Below, piece after piece: positions 26,990-35,606 of a stretch of 64,000 bases of DNA. The DNA lies in the NCBI RefSeq assembly GCF_016591975.1, contig NZ_AP024169.1, positions 3,387,001 through 3,451,000 on the forward strand. The letters are read 5' to 3'. The notes beneath the pieces were generated by a model, which searched no databases, was not told the origin of the DNA, and was given only the letters and a program-made list of their open reading frames with translations. Position numbers and translations under genes: made by a program. The DNA comes from Anaeromicropila herbilytica. Its GTDB lineage: Bacteria; Bacillota; Clostridia; Lachnospirales; Lachnospiraceae. How positions within the stretch are numbered: the stretch's first letter is position 1; every line of letters begins with the position of its first letter.

Positions 26990-27346
26990 TCAGATTATCT
27001 CTATATCCTCAACATATAACTCTTTTCCTTGTAATATTTTAAAATTACTTTTTCCACATTTTGAACAGATTGTCTGTGTGGACTGTGCTGTATGCAGTTT
27101 CATATGAAGTGTTGTATTGCACTCATTGCAACAAAGTACAATTGGTACTTTTTCAATGATAAGAATTGAATTCTCAGCAACTGTACCGTGAGCCACATAT
27201 CTAAAACATTTTTCCATCATATCATCAACAATATCACGTAATTCACCAATTCGAAGCTTCACCGAAATTACTTCTTTTGCCTGTGCAACTGTAGCATGCT
27301 CTACAACGATATCCACAACATTACCTACTAACGCCATTTCATGCAT
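26990..27346 (-). CDS. hypA: Nickel/zinc metallochaperone HypA
   Basis: HypA delivers nickel with HypB. The invariant MHE N-terminus (nickel ligand His2) is present. The zinc ribbon CCNEC ... ICSKCGK lies at residues ~73-101. At 118 aa it is full length. It starts 11 bp after the Fe-S protein gene and lies 59 bp before hypB. Confidence 0.94.
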   Translation of the reverse strand: MHEMALVGNVVDIVVEHATVAQAKEVISVKLRIGELRDIVDDMMEKCFRYVAHGTVAENSILIIEKVPIVLCCNECNTTLHMKLHTAQSTQTICSKCGKSNFKILQGKELYVEDIEII

Positions 27347-27357
27347 AAAAATCCCTC

Positions 27358-28467
27358 TTATTCTGATAAATCCCCAAATTTTCTACGATATTCCTGCATA
27401 GAAATATATGTATCAAAAACAGTCTCTGGTAGTGGATCACAAACACCCTCTGCCTTTGCAACCAATATACGTGAATTAGTTGGACAGACTTTTACGCATT
27501 GTCCACATCCCAAACAAGAAGCATCTGTTACTGGCTTTCCTTCTGTCATAACAATTGATTCCATCGGACATCGCTTTGCACACGCTCCACAACCATTGCA
27601 AGAATCAAGTTCCTCTTTCATCATATAATGACTAATATTTTTCATTGCTTCTCCTGGGCATACCTTTGCAGCCTGTAAGATTCCACAAGCTTTTGAATGA
27701 CAAGAACAGATTATTTCGGATGCCTTTGAACTGCAAGTCTGTATAACCATACCAACCTCTACGGACTTTTTAAGTACTTCAAGTACTTCTTCCTTGCTGA
27801 TTTCACGACCTATTTTGTTTTCGATATAGAATTGTGCCATCTCTCCACAGGAGATACAGGTTTCCATTGGATATTCTGATGGAGCTCCAAGTGTCTTGTT
27901 AAGTGTACGACACATACATGGTGACACTGAGAATACATCATACTGTTCCAATCTTTCCACAATATCATCATATGGTAAAACTTGTCCACCTTCCACTACT
28001 TCTTTGTTAATTGGTACAGAACGATAGAATGGATAATTCGTAGCATAAATCTGAGAAAATAAACCTTCTCCCATATGCTTTCCAATTCCCATCGCCCATT
28101 CTGGCTCAACCTTATCTAGATTAAATTCATATACTCCATGTGCAACAGGCATTACTCTGAATTCTGCTCTACCACCTCGTCTTACTCTGTAAAGCAAGCC
28201 ACGGTGAGCCATATCTTCAAGAATATCAGATGCTTCCTTTCTGGTATAGGAAGACACTTCTGAGTAGTCATCTGGAGTAAAGAACACGTCAACTGGCATC
28301 ATAAGCCAATGATAACAGTCTGCTGGGCTAAAGAACCTTTTCAGTAAAACAAACTCTGTGCCTGATTCAGTAGGGCAATAACCGAATGATAACGTATTCA
28401 TCCGATCACGAAGCTTTACATATAGTTCATTGATTTGATCTTCTGTCATATTTTCAAGATTTTTCAT
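27358..28467 (-). CDS. Two-[4Fe-4S] ferredoxin-type protein with N-terminal winged-helix-like region
   Basis: This 369-aa protein has two bacterial ferredoxin motifs near residues 292-340: CNGCGACAKRCP and CLGCGQCVKVCP. A further Cys-rich middle section includes SPCMCRTLNK, ETCISCGEM, QTCSSKASEIICSCHSKACG and KVCPGEAM. The first ~110 residues look like a winged helix (YTRKEASDILEDMAHRGLLYRV). It leads the operon with hypA and hypB, so it may be an electron carrier or redox regulator tied to nickel-enzyme maturation. I recognise the domain plan but cannot name a characterised homologue. Confidence 0.72.
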   Translation of the reverse strand: MKNLENMTEDQINELYVKLRDRMNTLSFGYCPTESGTEFVLLKRFFSPADCYHWLMMPVDVFFTPDDYSEVSSYTRKEASDILEDMAHRGLLYRVRRGGRAEFRVMPVAHGVYEFNLDKVEPEWAMGIGKHMGEGLFSQIYATNYPFYRSVPINKEVVEGGQVLPYDDIVERLEQYDVFSVSPCMCRTLNKTLGAPSEYPMETCISCGEMAQFYIENKIGREISKEEVLEVLKKSVEVGMVIQTCSSKASEIICSCHSKACGILQAAKVCPGEAMKNISHYMMKEELDSCNGCGACAKRCPMESIVMTEGKPVTDASCLGCGQCVKVCPTNSRILVAKAEGVCDPLPETVFDTYISMQEYRRKFGDLSE

Positions 28468-28490
28468 AGTATTTTCTCCTCGACTTTATG

Positions 28491-28520
28491 GTTTTGTATG
28501 TTTTTGTATGTTTTTGTATT
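28491..28520 (-). repeat. Three tandem 10-bp repeats in the leader of the Fe-S/hypAB operon
   Basis: Three near-identical decamers (GTTTTGTATG, TTTTTGTATG, TTTTTGTATT on the plus strand) lie 24-53 bp upstream of the Fe-S gene start. The 10-bp period equals one helical turn, so a repeated protein-binding site is possible, but replication slippage is equally likely. Confidence 0.5.
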
Positions 28521-28630
28521 TAATATCAATTGCCTATTATTTCTATCTTAAATAACCTGTGTATCCATAATATAAATCAAAACGAATTACATATATTCCC
28601 AGAGTTATTTTTTTATTATATATATCATGT

Positions 28631-30088
28631 CTACATTTGAGTAAGATTCTTTAACTGATCACTAGAATGCTTAATGCCATTTAATAACCCATAAATACTA
28701 TTGATACTAGAGTTATGTTCTTCTGTCATAGCCATTAATTCCTCTGTGGATGCAGAATGCTCCTCTGCAACACTTGCTATATGTTCTGTTTTTATATTGA
28801 TTTTGGAGAAAAGCTCTGCAATTAATTTAATACTTTCAGTTTCATTCACAATGCACTTTTCTATTTCTTCAAATGAATCTTTCACCAAAGAGAATCCTTG
28901 ATTCACCTGATTCATACATTCATCACCTTCGCCCACAGCTGTCTGAACTTTGCTAGACTCTTCCAGGACATTTTTACTTTTTTCTTTAATTTTGCTAATC
29001 AAGACATCAATATCTCTTATTGTCTCAGCACTTCTTTCCGCCAAAATTCCAACTTCTTGCGCCACAACCGCAAAGCCTTTACCGAATTCTCCTGCCCTAG
29101 CAGCTTCTATTGAGGCATTGAGCGCAAGTAGATTGGTTTGTGATGCAATTTCTCGAATATCATTTAAAAAATTGTTTATTTCTTCAACATTTACATCTAA
29201 ATCCTTAACCATATCATAGGATTTTAATACTGCTTCATTAATGCTATTCATATGAGTATTCATATCATTTACTCGATCAGTACCGTCTAATACTACTTTT
29301 TTTGAATCATTCGTTACATCATCTAATTTCTGTGAGAGTTCTGATATATTCACAATTTTTTGATCCGCATTCTTCATCATCGTGCTAATACTGCTAACAC
29401 TTTCTGCCTGGTCTACAACACCAGTTGTTATTTCTTGAACCGTAATCGCCATTGCCCCGCTAAACTCATGAATCTTTCCAAGACTACTATCACAATTCAA
29501 AATATCATTATTAAGGGATTCTGTACTTCCCTTAATCGTATCCATGGTAACACCCAATTCATCCAGATACTTTTTTGCATCCTCTGCTTTTTCATTAGCT
29601 GTTTTGATTAAACCCATTCCCCAATTGGTTAATAGCATCAACACACATGTTGAAAATAGTAGGCAAATTAATTGCACAAGATAATCCATTACATTTCCAG
29701 TATGTCTGACAAATTGTGCATAACTTAGAATTGCTACCATACTAATTCCATTAAGCAAGATAAATATTCTGTTAAAAAAAACTGCTGAAAAAACCATTAC
29801 TAGCATTGCAAAACTTGTTGTATATTTAGGTGAATCAATTGCTACTACAGAGAATACAATAAATGCGGAAATCAATAAAACATACATACACTCATTTTCT
29901 TTATTGCCTTTGAATATAAGATATCCTGCTATACCAACACCTACAACAATTGCTATTGCCGGAATGTAGGTATGAAATACTGAAATATAAGCCAAAAGAA
30001 AAGTTGAAAAAAATCCAGCTCCTAAAATGCAGGTAAATATCTTATTTACCTTTGTAATATACGTTTTAATAATGTTATCAGAACTCAT
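28631..30088 (-). CDS. Methyl-accepting chemotaxis protein with polytopic membrane domain
   Basis: This 485-aa chemoreceptor has several N-terminal hydrophobic helices (about five or six within residues 15-165) and no large extracellular sensor domain or HAMP domain. A cytoplasmic signalling domain follows, with the hairpin tip EIASQTNLLALNASIEAARA GEFGKGFAVVA. A sensor embedded in the membrane suggests a signal such as redox state, pH or a lipophilic compound. It is not clearly operonic with the hyp genes, since a 163-bp gap lies between. A perfect 21-bp inverted repeat lies upstream of its start. Confidence 0.9.
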   Translation of the reverse strand: MSSDNIIKTYITKVNKIFTCILGAGFFSTFLLAYISVFHTYIPAIAIVVGVGIAGYLIFKGNKENECMYVLLISAFIVFSVVAIDSPKYTTSFAMLVMVFSAVFFNRIFILLNGISMVAILSYAQFVRHTGNVMDYLVQLICLLFSTCVLMLLTNWGMGLIKTANEKAEDAKKYLDELGVTMDTIKGSTESLNNDILNCDSSLGKIHEFSGAMAITVQEITTGVVDQAESVSSISTMMKNADQKIVNISELSQKLDDVTNDSKKVVLDGTDRVNDMNTHMNSINEAVLKSYDMVKDLDVNVEEINNFLNDIREIASQTNLLALNASIEAARAGEFGKGFAVVAQEVGILAERSAETIRDIDVLISKIKEKSKNVLEESSKVQTAVGEGDECMNQVNQGFSLVKDSFEEIEKCIVNETESIKLIAELFSKINIKTEHIASVAEEHSASTEELMAMTEEHNSSINSIYGLLNGIKHSSDQLKNLTQM

Positions 30089-30160
30089 TTTAAATCCTCC
30101 CTAATGTTAATTACTTTTTACCAATAGTTAGTAAATTTTTAATTTATCATTGCTTGCGTT

Positions 30161-30213
30161 ATGATATTAAAATATAATAAATAATGACCGTGTTTATTAT
30201 ATTTTAATATCAT
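30161..30213. repeat. Perfect 21-bp inverted repeat between chemoreceptor and TetR genes
   Basis: ATGATATTAAAATATAATAA plus one further A at 30161-30181 is repeated in inverted form at 30193-30213 with an 11-nt loop. The arms match without error. It lies 73 bp upstream of the chemoreceptor start. It could be a hairpin in that leader, a very long operator, or a transposon relic. No other feature is seen in 30089-30406. Confidence 0.7.
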
Positions 30214-30406
30214 CCGCCTGATTCAACCACTAAAATCTCCCTAACATATTTTTAATGATAATAGTCAATATATAAGAATATTTTGTAAATTAACCCTTAT
30301 ATTTACATTATTATATTTTCAATTATTTGTAAAGAAACATTTCGACAAAATAGTATCATTTTTTCAATTTTAGATAAGAAATTAAACTTGGAAGGAATTC
30401 TAAATA

Positions 30407-30970
30407 ATGAATAATACCAAAGAGCACATTGTTAAATCCTTTAATATATTATTAGAAACTACTACTTTAGAAAAAATAACTGTAGATATGATTCTAAATC
30501 ATTGTGGCATTTCAAAATCCACCTTTTATAGAACTTTTATAGATAAATATGATGTAATGAACTATAATTACAAGCTTCTAATCGATAACTTTATTCAGTG
30601 TGGTTTAGGAAACAGTTGGAAAGATCTATATTTCAGGATTTTTTTGTTTGCTGATAAAAATAATGCTTTACTGAGAAATGCATTTAAAACATCTGGAACG
30701 AATAGCTTTTCAAACTTTGTTCATGACTATTCTTGCTTGATTCTTGAGAAATCATTTCTAAAATATTATAATGTTGATACACTAACCATAAGAACGAAAT
30801 ATGAAATAAGTTTCTTTTGTTCTGGTTGTGTTGATTTGTTAAGACAATGGGTATTTGACATTAATATGTCATTAGAGGAAACCTCCCAAATTGCATACGA
30901 TTTCATGCCTAACAACTTGAAACCAATATGGGGTTGCGCTATTGATTTAGATACTGAAATAGCTAATTAA
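30407..30970 (+). CDS. TetR/AcrR-family transcriptional regulator
   Basis: This 187-aa one-component regulator has an N-terminal TetR HTH at residues ~20-45 (ITVDMILNHCGISKSTFYRT, the FYR signature). The divergent helical C-terminal domain resembles the TetR_C group that includes DhaS-type regulators. It is convergent with the dihydroxyacetone kinase gene beyond a shared terminator, and upstream lies the chemoreceptor gene in divergent orientation. It could regulate either neighbour; the sequence does not decide. Confidence 0.85.
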   Translation: MNNTKEHIVKSFNILLETTTLEKITVDMILNHCGISKSTFYRTFIDKYDVMNYNYKLLIDNFIQCGLGNSWKDLYFRIFLFADKNNALLRNAFKTSGTNSFSNFVHDYSCLILEKSFLKYYNVDTLTIRTKYEISFFCSGCVDLLRQWVFDINMSLEETSQIAYDFMPNNLKPIWGCAIDLDTEIAN

Positions 30971-30977
30971 GTATTAT

Positions 30978-31010
30978 AGGCCCTTCACATCAATTTGATG
31001 TGAAGGGCCT
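30978..31010. terminator. Bidirectional terminator between tetR and dhaKL
   Basis: AGGCCCTTCACATCAA and TTGATGTGAAGGGCCT form a 16-bp perfect stem around a single T. It sits between two convergent genes. Confidence 0.85.
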
Positions 31011-31091
31011 TACTAATTGTATTCTTTAGTTTTATTCTAATATAATATTCATGTCGTAGGATAAGAAAATAATAATAACGTTCTATATATC

Positions 31092-32861
31092 CTACGAGTT
31101 TGCTTGAATAGCATCTGCTATGTCTGTAAATATAACTCCAAGCCCATATGCTCCAGCATCTGGATAGCCTAAACTTCTTTCTCCGACTGTACCTGCACGT
31201 CCCATTCGTGCTACAATGTTCTCAGTAGCCTTTGCTCCATCTACTGCTGCTTTAGCAGCTAGCTCGAATGCATTCTTAACATCAACCCCATTTTTAGCGC
31301 TTTCCATCCAGGAATCTGCACAAGGAATCAAAGCATCAATCAAAGTCTTGTCTCCTACGACAGCGCCCCTTCCAAAGGAACGTTCTCCCGTACTCTGAAT
31401 ACCTTTCACAGCTGCTTGAAGCATACCCGCAAAGTCTGAGGTTGATAACACCATTTTATTACCTACTTCCCTACTAGCTGCACGGAATGCAGAACCCCAG
31501 ATAGGACCAGAGGCACCACCGCAGTATTCCATAATAACTATGGAGCAGGCATCTAGAAAGCTTCCAATACTTGCAGAATTGTTCTCTACAATATCCTTCC
31601 ACTCTCTTTTTAATTGCTTAAACCCTTTTGCTACACTCATACCAAAGTCTCCATCACCTGCATGGGAATCAAGTTCACAGAATGGAACTTCATTTCGTAT
31701 AATGCATTCGCTCATTTTATCTACTATAAAGTGCATATTAGAAAGTGTAATCTGATTGTTATTTAAGATTGCAAAGTCAAGATCCGTCTCAATCTGATAG
31801 GAAACATCCTTTGATTCTTCACTGTCTCCCACTAAGTCCACATATGCTACTTTTTCTACTGGTCCATCTACTTTGAATCCAGGAGCTTCACTCTTTTGTG
31901 AAAGAAGTTCTGCTAGTTCATCATCAAGCTTCATGATGGAGACAGATGCACCTAGCATATCTATACTAGTCATATAGTTTCCAACGAAGGTTCTATTGAT
32001 CTTGATATTTCTCTTTGATAACTCTCTAGATACTGAATTATTTAAAAGGTATAACTCTTGTAGTGGAGTACTTCCGAAGCCATTTACCAATAATGCAATC
32101 TCTTCTTTTGAAGAATCATTCATCTTTAGATCCTCAAGTAATGATATCACCATTCTTACTGCTAGCTCATCAGCGGATACGATCTTTTCACGCTTGATTC
32201 CAGGCTCTCCATGGATACCCACACCATATTCCATCTCCATCTCAGCGATTTCAAAAGTTGGAGTACCCTTTGCAGGAACTGTGCAAGAACTAAATGCAAA
32301 TCCAATACTTCTTACATTTTCAGCAGCTTTCATTGCTACCTCTTTTACTTCCTGCAAGCTTTTTCCTTGTTCTGCGCATGCTCCAGCAATCTTATGCACT
32401 AGTACGGTACCAGCAACACCACGGCGACCAACCGTATATAAGCTATCCTGAACAGCAATATCATCATCTACTTTAATATAATCCACTGAAATACCGTCTT
32501 CACTTGCAAGATATGCTGCATTTTTAAAATTCATCATATCACCGCTATAATTCTTGATAATCAGTAAACATCCTTTCTCACTTTTCGTAGCCTTTATTGC
32601 CTGATACACCTGAATCTGGGATGGTGATGCAAAAACATCACCACACACAGCTGCATCTAGCATCCCTTTTCCCACAAATCCAGCATGTGCAGGCTCGTGT
32701 CCGCTACCACCGCCACTAATAAGGCTTACTTTATTCTTATCGATGTTCTTTTTCTTGATGATTTTATATTTTTCTAGAAACTCAAACTCTGGATGTGCAG
32801 CTATGATTCCATTACACATTTCCTTTACAAGTGTTTCCGGTCTGTTCATTATTTTCTTCAT
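31092..32861 (-). CDS. dhaK: Dihydroxyacetone kinase (fused DhaK-DhaL, ATP-type)
   Basis: This cytosolic kinase phosphorylates dihydroxyacetone to DHAP, feeding glycerol into glycolysis. The N-terminal DhaK domain (1-330) shows LISGGGSGHEPAHAGFVG and GIHGEPGIKREKI, whose His forms the covalent link to the substrate. The C-terminal DhaL domain (~370-589) shows SHAGDGDFGMSVAKGF with the Asp cluster for Mg-ATP. The fused 589-aa form indicates direct use of ATP and not a PTS phosphate donor, and no DhaM gene is present. It follows glycerol dehydrogenase by 11 bp. Confidence 0.95.
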   Translation of the reverse strand: MKKIMNRPETLVKEMCNGIIAAHPEFEFLEKYKIIKKKNIDKNKVSLISGGGSGHEPAHAGFVGKGMLDAAVCGDVFASPSQIQVYQAIKATKSEKGCLLIIKNYSGDMMNFKNAAYLASEDGISVDYIKVDDDIAVQDSLYTVGRRGVAGTVLVHKIAGACAEQGKSLQEVKEVAMKAAENVRSIGFAFSSCTVPAKGTPTFEIAEMEMEYGVGIHGEPGIKREKIVSADELAVRMVISLLEDLKMNDSSKEEIALLVNGFGSTPLQELYLLNNSVSRELSKRNIKINRTFVGNYMTSIDMLGASVSIMKLDDELAELLSQKSEAPGFKVDGPVEKVAYVDLVGDSEESKDVSYQIETDLDFAILNNNQITLSNMHFIVDKMSECIIRNEVPFCELDSHAGDGDFGMSVAKGFKQLKREWKDIVENNSASIGSFLDACSIVIMEYCGGASGPIWGSAFRAASREVGNKMVLSTSDFAGMLQAAVKGIQSTGERSFGRGAVVGDKTLIDALIPCADSWMESAKNGVDVKNAFELAAKAAVDGAKATENIVARMGRAGTVGERSLGYPDAGAYGLGVIFTDIADAIQANS

Positions 32862-32872
32862 ATTGTACCGTC

Positions 32873-34000
32873 CTATCTATTTTTGTATGCTTTACCAATG
32901 GTATCTGCCGTAATAATCGCTGCTGCTACAGCTTCTGTTGTTATCGGAAATGGCATGGAGTGAATGGATTCTTCTGCGATACAGGATTTATTCGCAACGT
33001 CAATTAACTCTTCTTCCGAAATAGAATCTACGCCAATGTCAGATAAACAGATTGGTAATCCTACTTCGAGACAGAAATCCATTACTTCGTATAGCTCCTC
33101 TTCTGGAGCATTTTCAAGTACTAGCTGTGCAATTGTTCCAAAGGCCACCTTTTCACCATGAAAATATTTATGTGTTCCTTCTAGTGCAGTCAATCCATTG
33201 TGAATCGCATGCGCTGCTGCAAGTCCACCGCTTTCAAAACCTAGGCCTGATAGTAGAATATTTGTTTCAATAATGTTCTCTAAGGCAGGAGTAACAGCAT
33301 TATTATCACTTGCGACTTTTGCCTTATAACCATCTGTTAATAAAGTCTCATAGCATAAAGTAGCCAGTGCAAGAGCCGCGTTCGTACTCTTAGACTCTCC
33401 ACATACACCTTCACGGAAACCACAAGGAAGACCTGCGTTTACATTGGAATAGGATTTTGTTGTTGCCCTTGCTTCAAAGTAAGTGGAAAGTGCATCACCC
33501 ATACCTGATACTAAGAAGCGAGTTGGTGCTTTCGCAATTACGGTTGTATCAATTAATACTACACTTGGATTCTGTTTAAAGTACGCATAGTCATCGAATG
33601 CTCCGTCAGGGGTATAAAGAACAGCTGAATGACTCGTAGGCGCATCTGTTGCAGCGATTGTTGGTACAATAATTAGATTATCTCCCTGTGCCACACATTT
33701 TGCAGTATCAATGGCTTTTCCACCACCTAATCCAATGGTACAAGCACATCCTTGTTCCTTGGCAACCTTTTGTAATCGTTCTACTTCGATTCTGGAACAT
33801 TCTCCGCAAAATTCGCTTTCTACAAAGGTAATATTGAATTTCTCTGCTGTATAGTCTAACTTTTCTTTCACCCTGGCAACATCATCTTTATGCGCAATGA
33901 GTAAGGCTGATTTTCCGAATTCCTTTACAAAATAACCAAGGTTTCGTAATTCATCCTCTCCTTGTACATATTTTGATGGGCAAATAAACGCTTTTCTCAT
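32873..34000 (-). CDS. gldA: Glycerol dehydrogenase
   Basis: This NAD-dependent iron-type alcohol dehydrogenase family enzyme (375 aa) oxidises glycerol to dihydroxyacetone. The NAD motif is GLGGGKAIDTAK. The Zn ligands are in GMGDALSTYFEA (Asp), AAAHAIHNGL (His) and KYFHGEKVAFG (His). I set the start at the Met followed by RKAFICPSKY, because AAAGGAGAT precedes it. The longer frame adds nine residues without a ribosome site. With dhaK it makes a two-step oxidative glycerol pathway. It is divergent from the PocR-AraC regulator. Confidence 0.94.
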   Translation of the reverse strand: MRKAFICPSKYVQGEDELRNLGYFVKEFGKSALLIAHKDDVARVKEKLDYTAEKFNITFVESEFCGECSRIEVERLQKVAKEQGCACTIGLGGGKAIDTAKCVAQGDNLIIVPTIAATDAPTSHSAVLYTPDGAFDDYAYFKQNPSVVLIDTTVIAKAPTRFLVSGMGDALSTYFEARATTKSYSNVNAGLPCGFREGVCGESKSTNAALALATLCYETLLTDGYKAKVASDNNAVTPALENIIETNILLSGLGFESGGLAAAHAIHNGLTALEGTHKYFHGEKVAFGTIAQLVLENAPEEELYEVMDFCLEVGLPICLSDIGVDSISEEELIDVANKSCIAEESIHSMPFPITTEAVAAAIITADTIGKAYKNR

Positions 34001-34200
34001 AAAATATCTCCTTTCAATATCCACCACTTTTATTGTGTGTTTTTACTAACAAATCAGTATTTTATCAACTTTTCTTGTGTAATAATTATAAATTATCACT
34101 TCCGAAATAGCATCAAACTATGAAATACATCCATCGTAAAAATACATAGAAATATATTATGTTTCCCATGATTTTTCTATACAACATCCTTTCACAAATT

Positions 34201-34233
34201 GGGTAATATTAATTTCAAAAATTAATATTACCC
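34201..34233. promoter_or_regulatory. 15-bp inverted repeat in the gldA/PocR-AraC intergenic region
   Basis: GGGTAATATTAATTT and AAATTAATATTACCC are perfect inverted arms with a 3-nt centre. The dyad lies 16 bp upstream of the -35 box of the AraC-type regulator and ~200 bp from gldA. It is a candidate operator for the divergent pair. The rest of 34001-34348 has no gene. Confidence 0.55.
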
Positions 34234-34248
34234 TTGCTACGCTTATGA

Positions 34249-34277
34249 TTGACGAATAATACTGTCACCTTTATAAT
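34249..34277 (+). promoter_or_regulatory. Promoter of the PocR-AraC regulator gene
   Basis: TTGACG (34249-34254) and TATAAT (34272-34277) have 17-bp spacing. Confidence 0.78.
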
Positions 34278-34348
34278 AGTAATATGTAGCACTCAAGTGT
34301 TGCATTTTATCATCAAAAGATTCGATTAAAGATACCAGGAGGATACTC

Positions 34349-35317
34349 ATGAAAAATACGTTTACTGATATCGGTCAGATCGTTAATCCGGTAAAGTTCC
34401 AAAAAATACAGGACGACATGGCGTTAGCTACTGATCTCGCCATAATTACTGTTGATTATAAGGGAAAGCCATTGACAAAGCACAGTAATTGCAGTGAATT
34501 CTGCCAGAAAGTCCGCTCTTCGGAATATGGTATCTATTGTGAATCATGTGATTCTCATGGTGGGCTGGAAGCTGCTAGACTTAGAACACCCTACATCTAT
34601 ACCTGTCATGCAGGGCTAGTAGATTTTGCCATTCCCATTCTTGTAAATGATTTGTATCTTGGAGCTTTCATGGCCGGTCAGGTGCTTTTATCCCCTAATG
34701 TATCCGAATATGAAACAGCGCACATTCCCGTTGGTGTTATCAATACCATAAGCCCAATGAAAAACAATTTTAAGGAAGCTTATGATATGCTTCCAATTAT
34801 GAGTATAGAAAAGATAACTTCTTTAGCTAATATGCTATTACATATTGGAAACTATTGTGTCAAAGAAGCTGAATTGAAAACATTACTCTCACAACGAGCT
34901 AGTAAATATGGAGCTAAAGATAATTATGTAGAACCTGAAGATGACGATAGAATGCTACGGACTGCTAACCATCCTAGCAAGAAAGATTCGAATGTTATTA
35001 TTAAACGGGCATTGAACTACATTAAAGATAATCCGAGTGAGAAGATCACACTAGAGAACATGGCTGCATTATGCAATATCTCACCAAGTTATTTTAGCAA
35101 GCTATTCGCAAAAGAGAACCTTGGAACATTATCTGATTATGTCAATCTGGTGAAGGCTAACCACGCAAAAGAACTTTTAGCTAATTCTGATTGGTCGATT
35201 CGTGTGATTGCTTCACAGGTTGGTTTTGATGATAGCGGGTATTTTATTAAAGTGTTTAAAAAGCATACGGGTCAGACACCGGTAGAATACCGTGAAAGTC
35301 AGCTTCGTAATTCATAG
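34349..35317 (+). CDS. AraC-family regulator with PocR sensory domain
   Basis: This 322-aa regulator has a PocR-type ligand domain at residues ~10-175. It includes the Cys-rich segment CQKVRSSEYGIYCESCDSHG and YTCHAGLVDFAIPI, which is the domain of PocR and other glycerol/propanediol regulators. The C-terminal AraC DNA-binding domain has two HTHs (ENMAALCNISPSYFSKLFAK, IRVIASQVGFDDSGYFIKVF) and the closing HTGQTPVEYRE. It is divergent from gldA-dhaK and probably activates that operon in response to a C3 diol or ketone. The start has CCAGGAGG upstream. Confidence 0.92.
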   Translation: MKNTFTDIGQIVNPVKFQKIQDDMALATDLAIITVDYKGKPLTKHSNCSEFCQKVRSSEYGIYCESCDSHGGLEAARLRTPYIYTCHAGLVDFAIPILVNDLYLGAFMAGQVLLSPNVSEYETAHIPVGVINTISPMKNNFKEAYDMLPIMSIEKITSLANMLLHIGNYCVKEAELKTLLSQRASKYGAKDNYVEPEDDDRMLRTANHPSKKDSNVIIKRALNYIKDNPSEKITLENMAALCNISPSYFSKLFAKENLGTLSDYVNLVKANHAKELLANSDWSIRVIASQVGFDDSGYFIKVFKKHTGQTPVEYRESQLRNS

Positions 35318-35346
35318 ACCTCCCATTGTTTTTATGATATAAAGTT

Positions 35347-35386
35347 AAGGCAAAGAAAACGAAATTATTGTTTTCTTTGCCTTTTC
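35347..35386 (+). terminator. Rho-independent terminator after the PocR-AraC gene
   Basis: AAGGCAAAGAAAAC and GTTTTCTTTGCCTT form a 14-bp perfect stem with a 9-nt loop, followed by TTCTAATT. Confidence 0.85.
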
Positions 35387-35406
35387 TAATTACAATATAC
35401 AATCTT

Positions 35407-35568
35407 TTAAAATTCCCACTCAAGATCCTTGGGTCCATTAAATCCACATACCAAACCACATTTGTGTTTATTGTCATAATATTCTGCTTTCCAATAATGT
35501 GGATCGTTGGTATTAAAAAAAGATACATCCCTTATATTTTTATCTACCAATGTTAAAAATGGTTTTAC
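35407..35568 (-). pseudogene. Possible gene remnant, unrecognised
   Basis: A 53-codon open frame on the minus strand reads like a protein C-terminus: FFNTNDPHYWKAEYYDNKHK, then CGLVCGFNGPKDLEWEF and stop. The composition (Trp, Tyr and Gly mixed with charged residues) is protein-like and unlike the random Leu/Ile/Ser frames nearby. There is no ATG and no ribosome binding site, and an in-frame stop lies just upstream. It is therefore probably the tail of a decayed gene. I do not recognise the family. The overlapping 90-codon frame at 35256-35528 is judged spurious. Confidence 0.4.
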
Positions 35569-35606
35569 TTACATATAATTGCTTGATCTATCTGTTTCAT
35601 GGTAAA

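Noticed and set aside
28491..28520. Tandem decamers considered as a CRISPR-like array
   Set aside because: They have no spacers, the repeats are only 10 bp, and no cas genes are present.
35256..35528. 90-codon minus-strand frame overlapping the end of the PocR-AraC gene
   Set aside because: It overlaps a certain gene and a terminator hairpin and has random composition. A different frame in the same place looks more protein-like.
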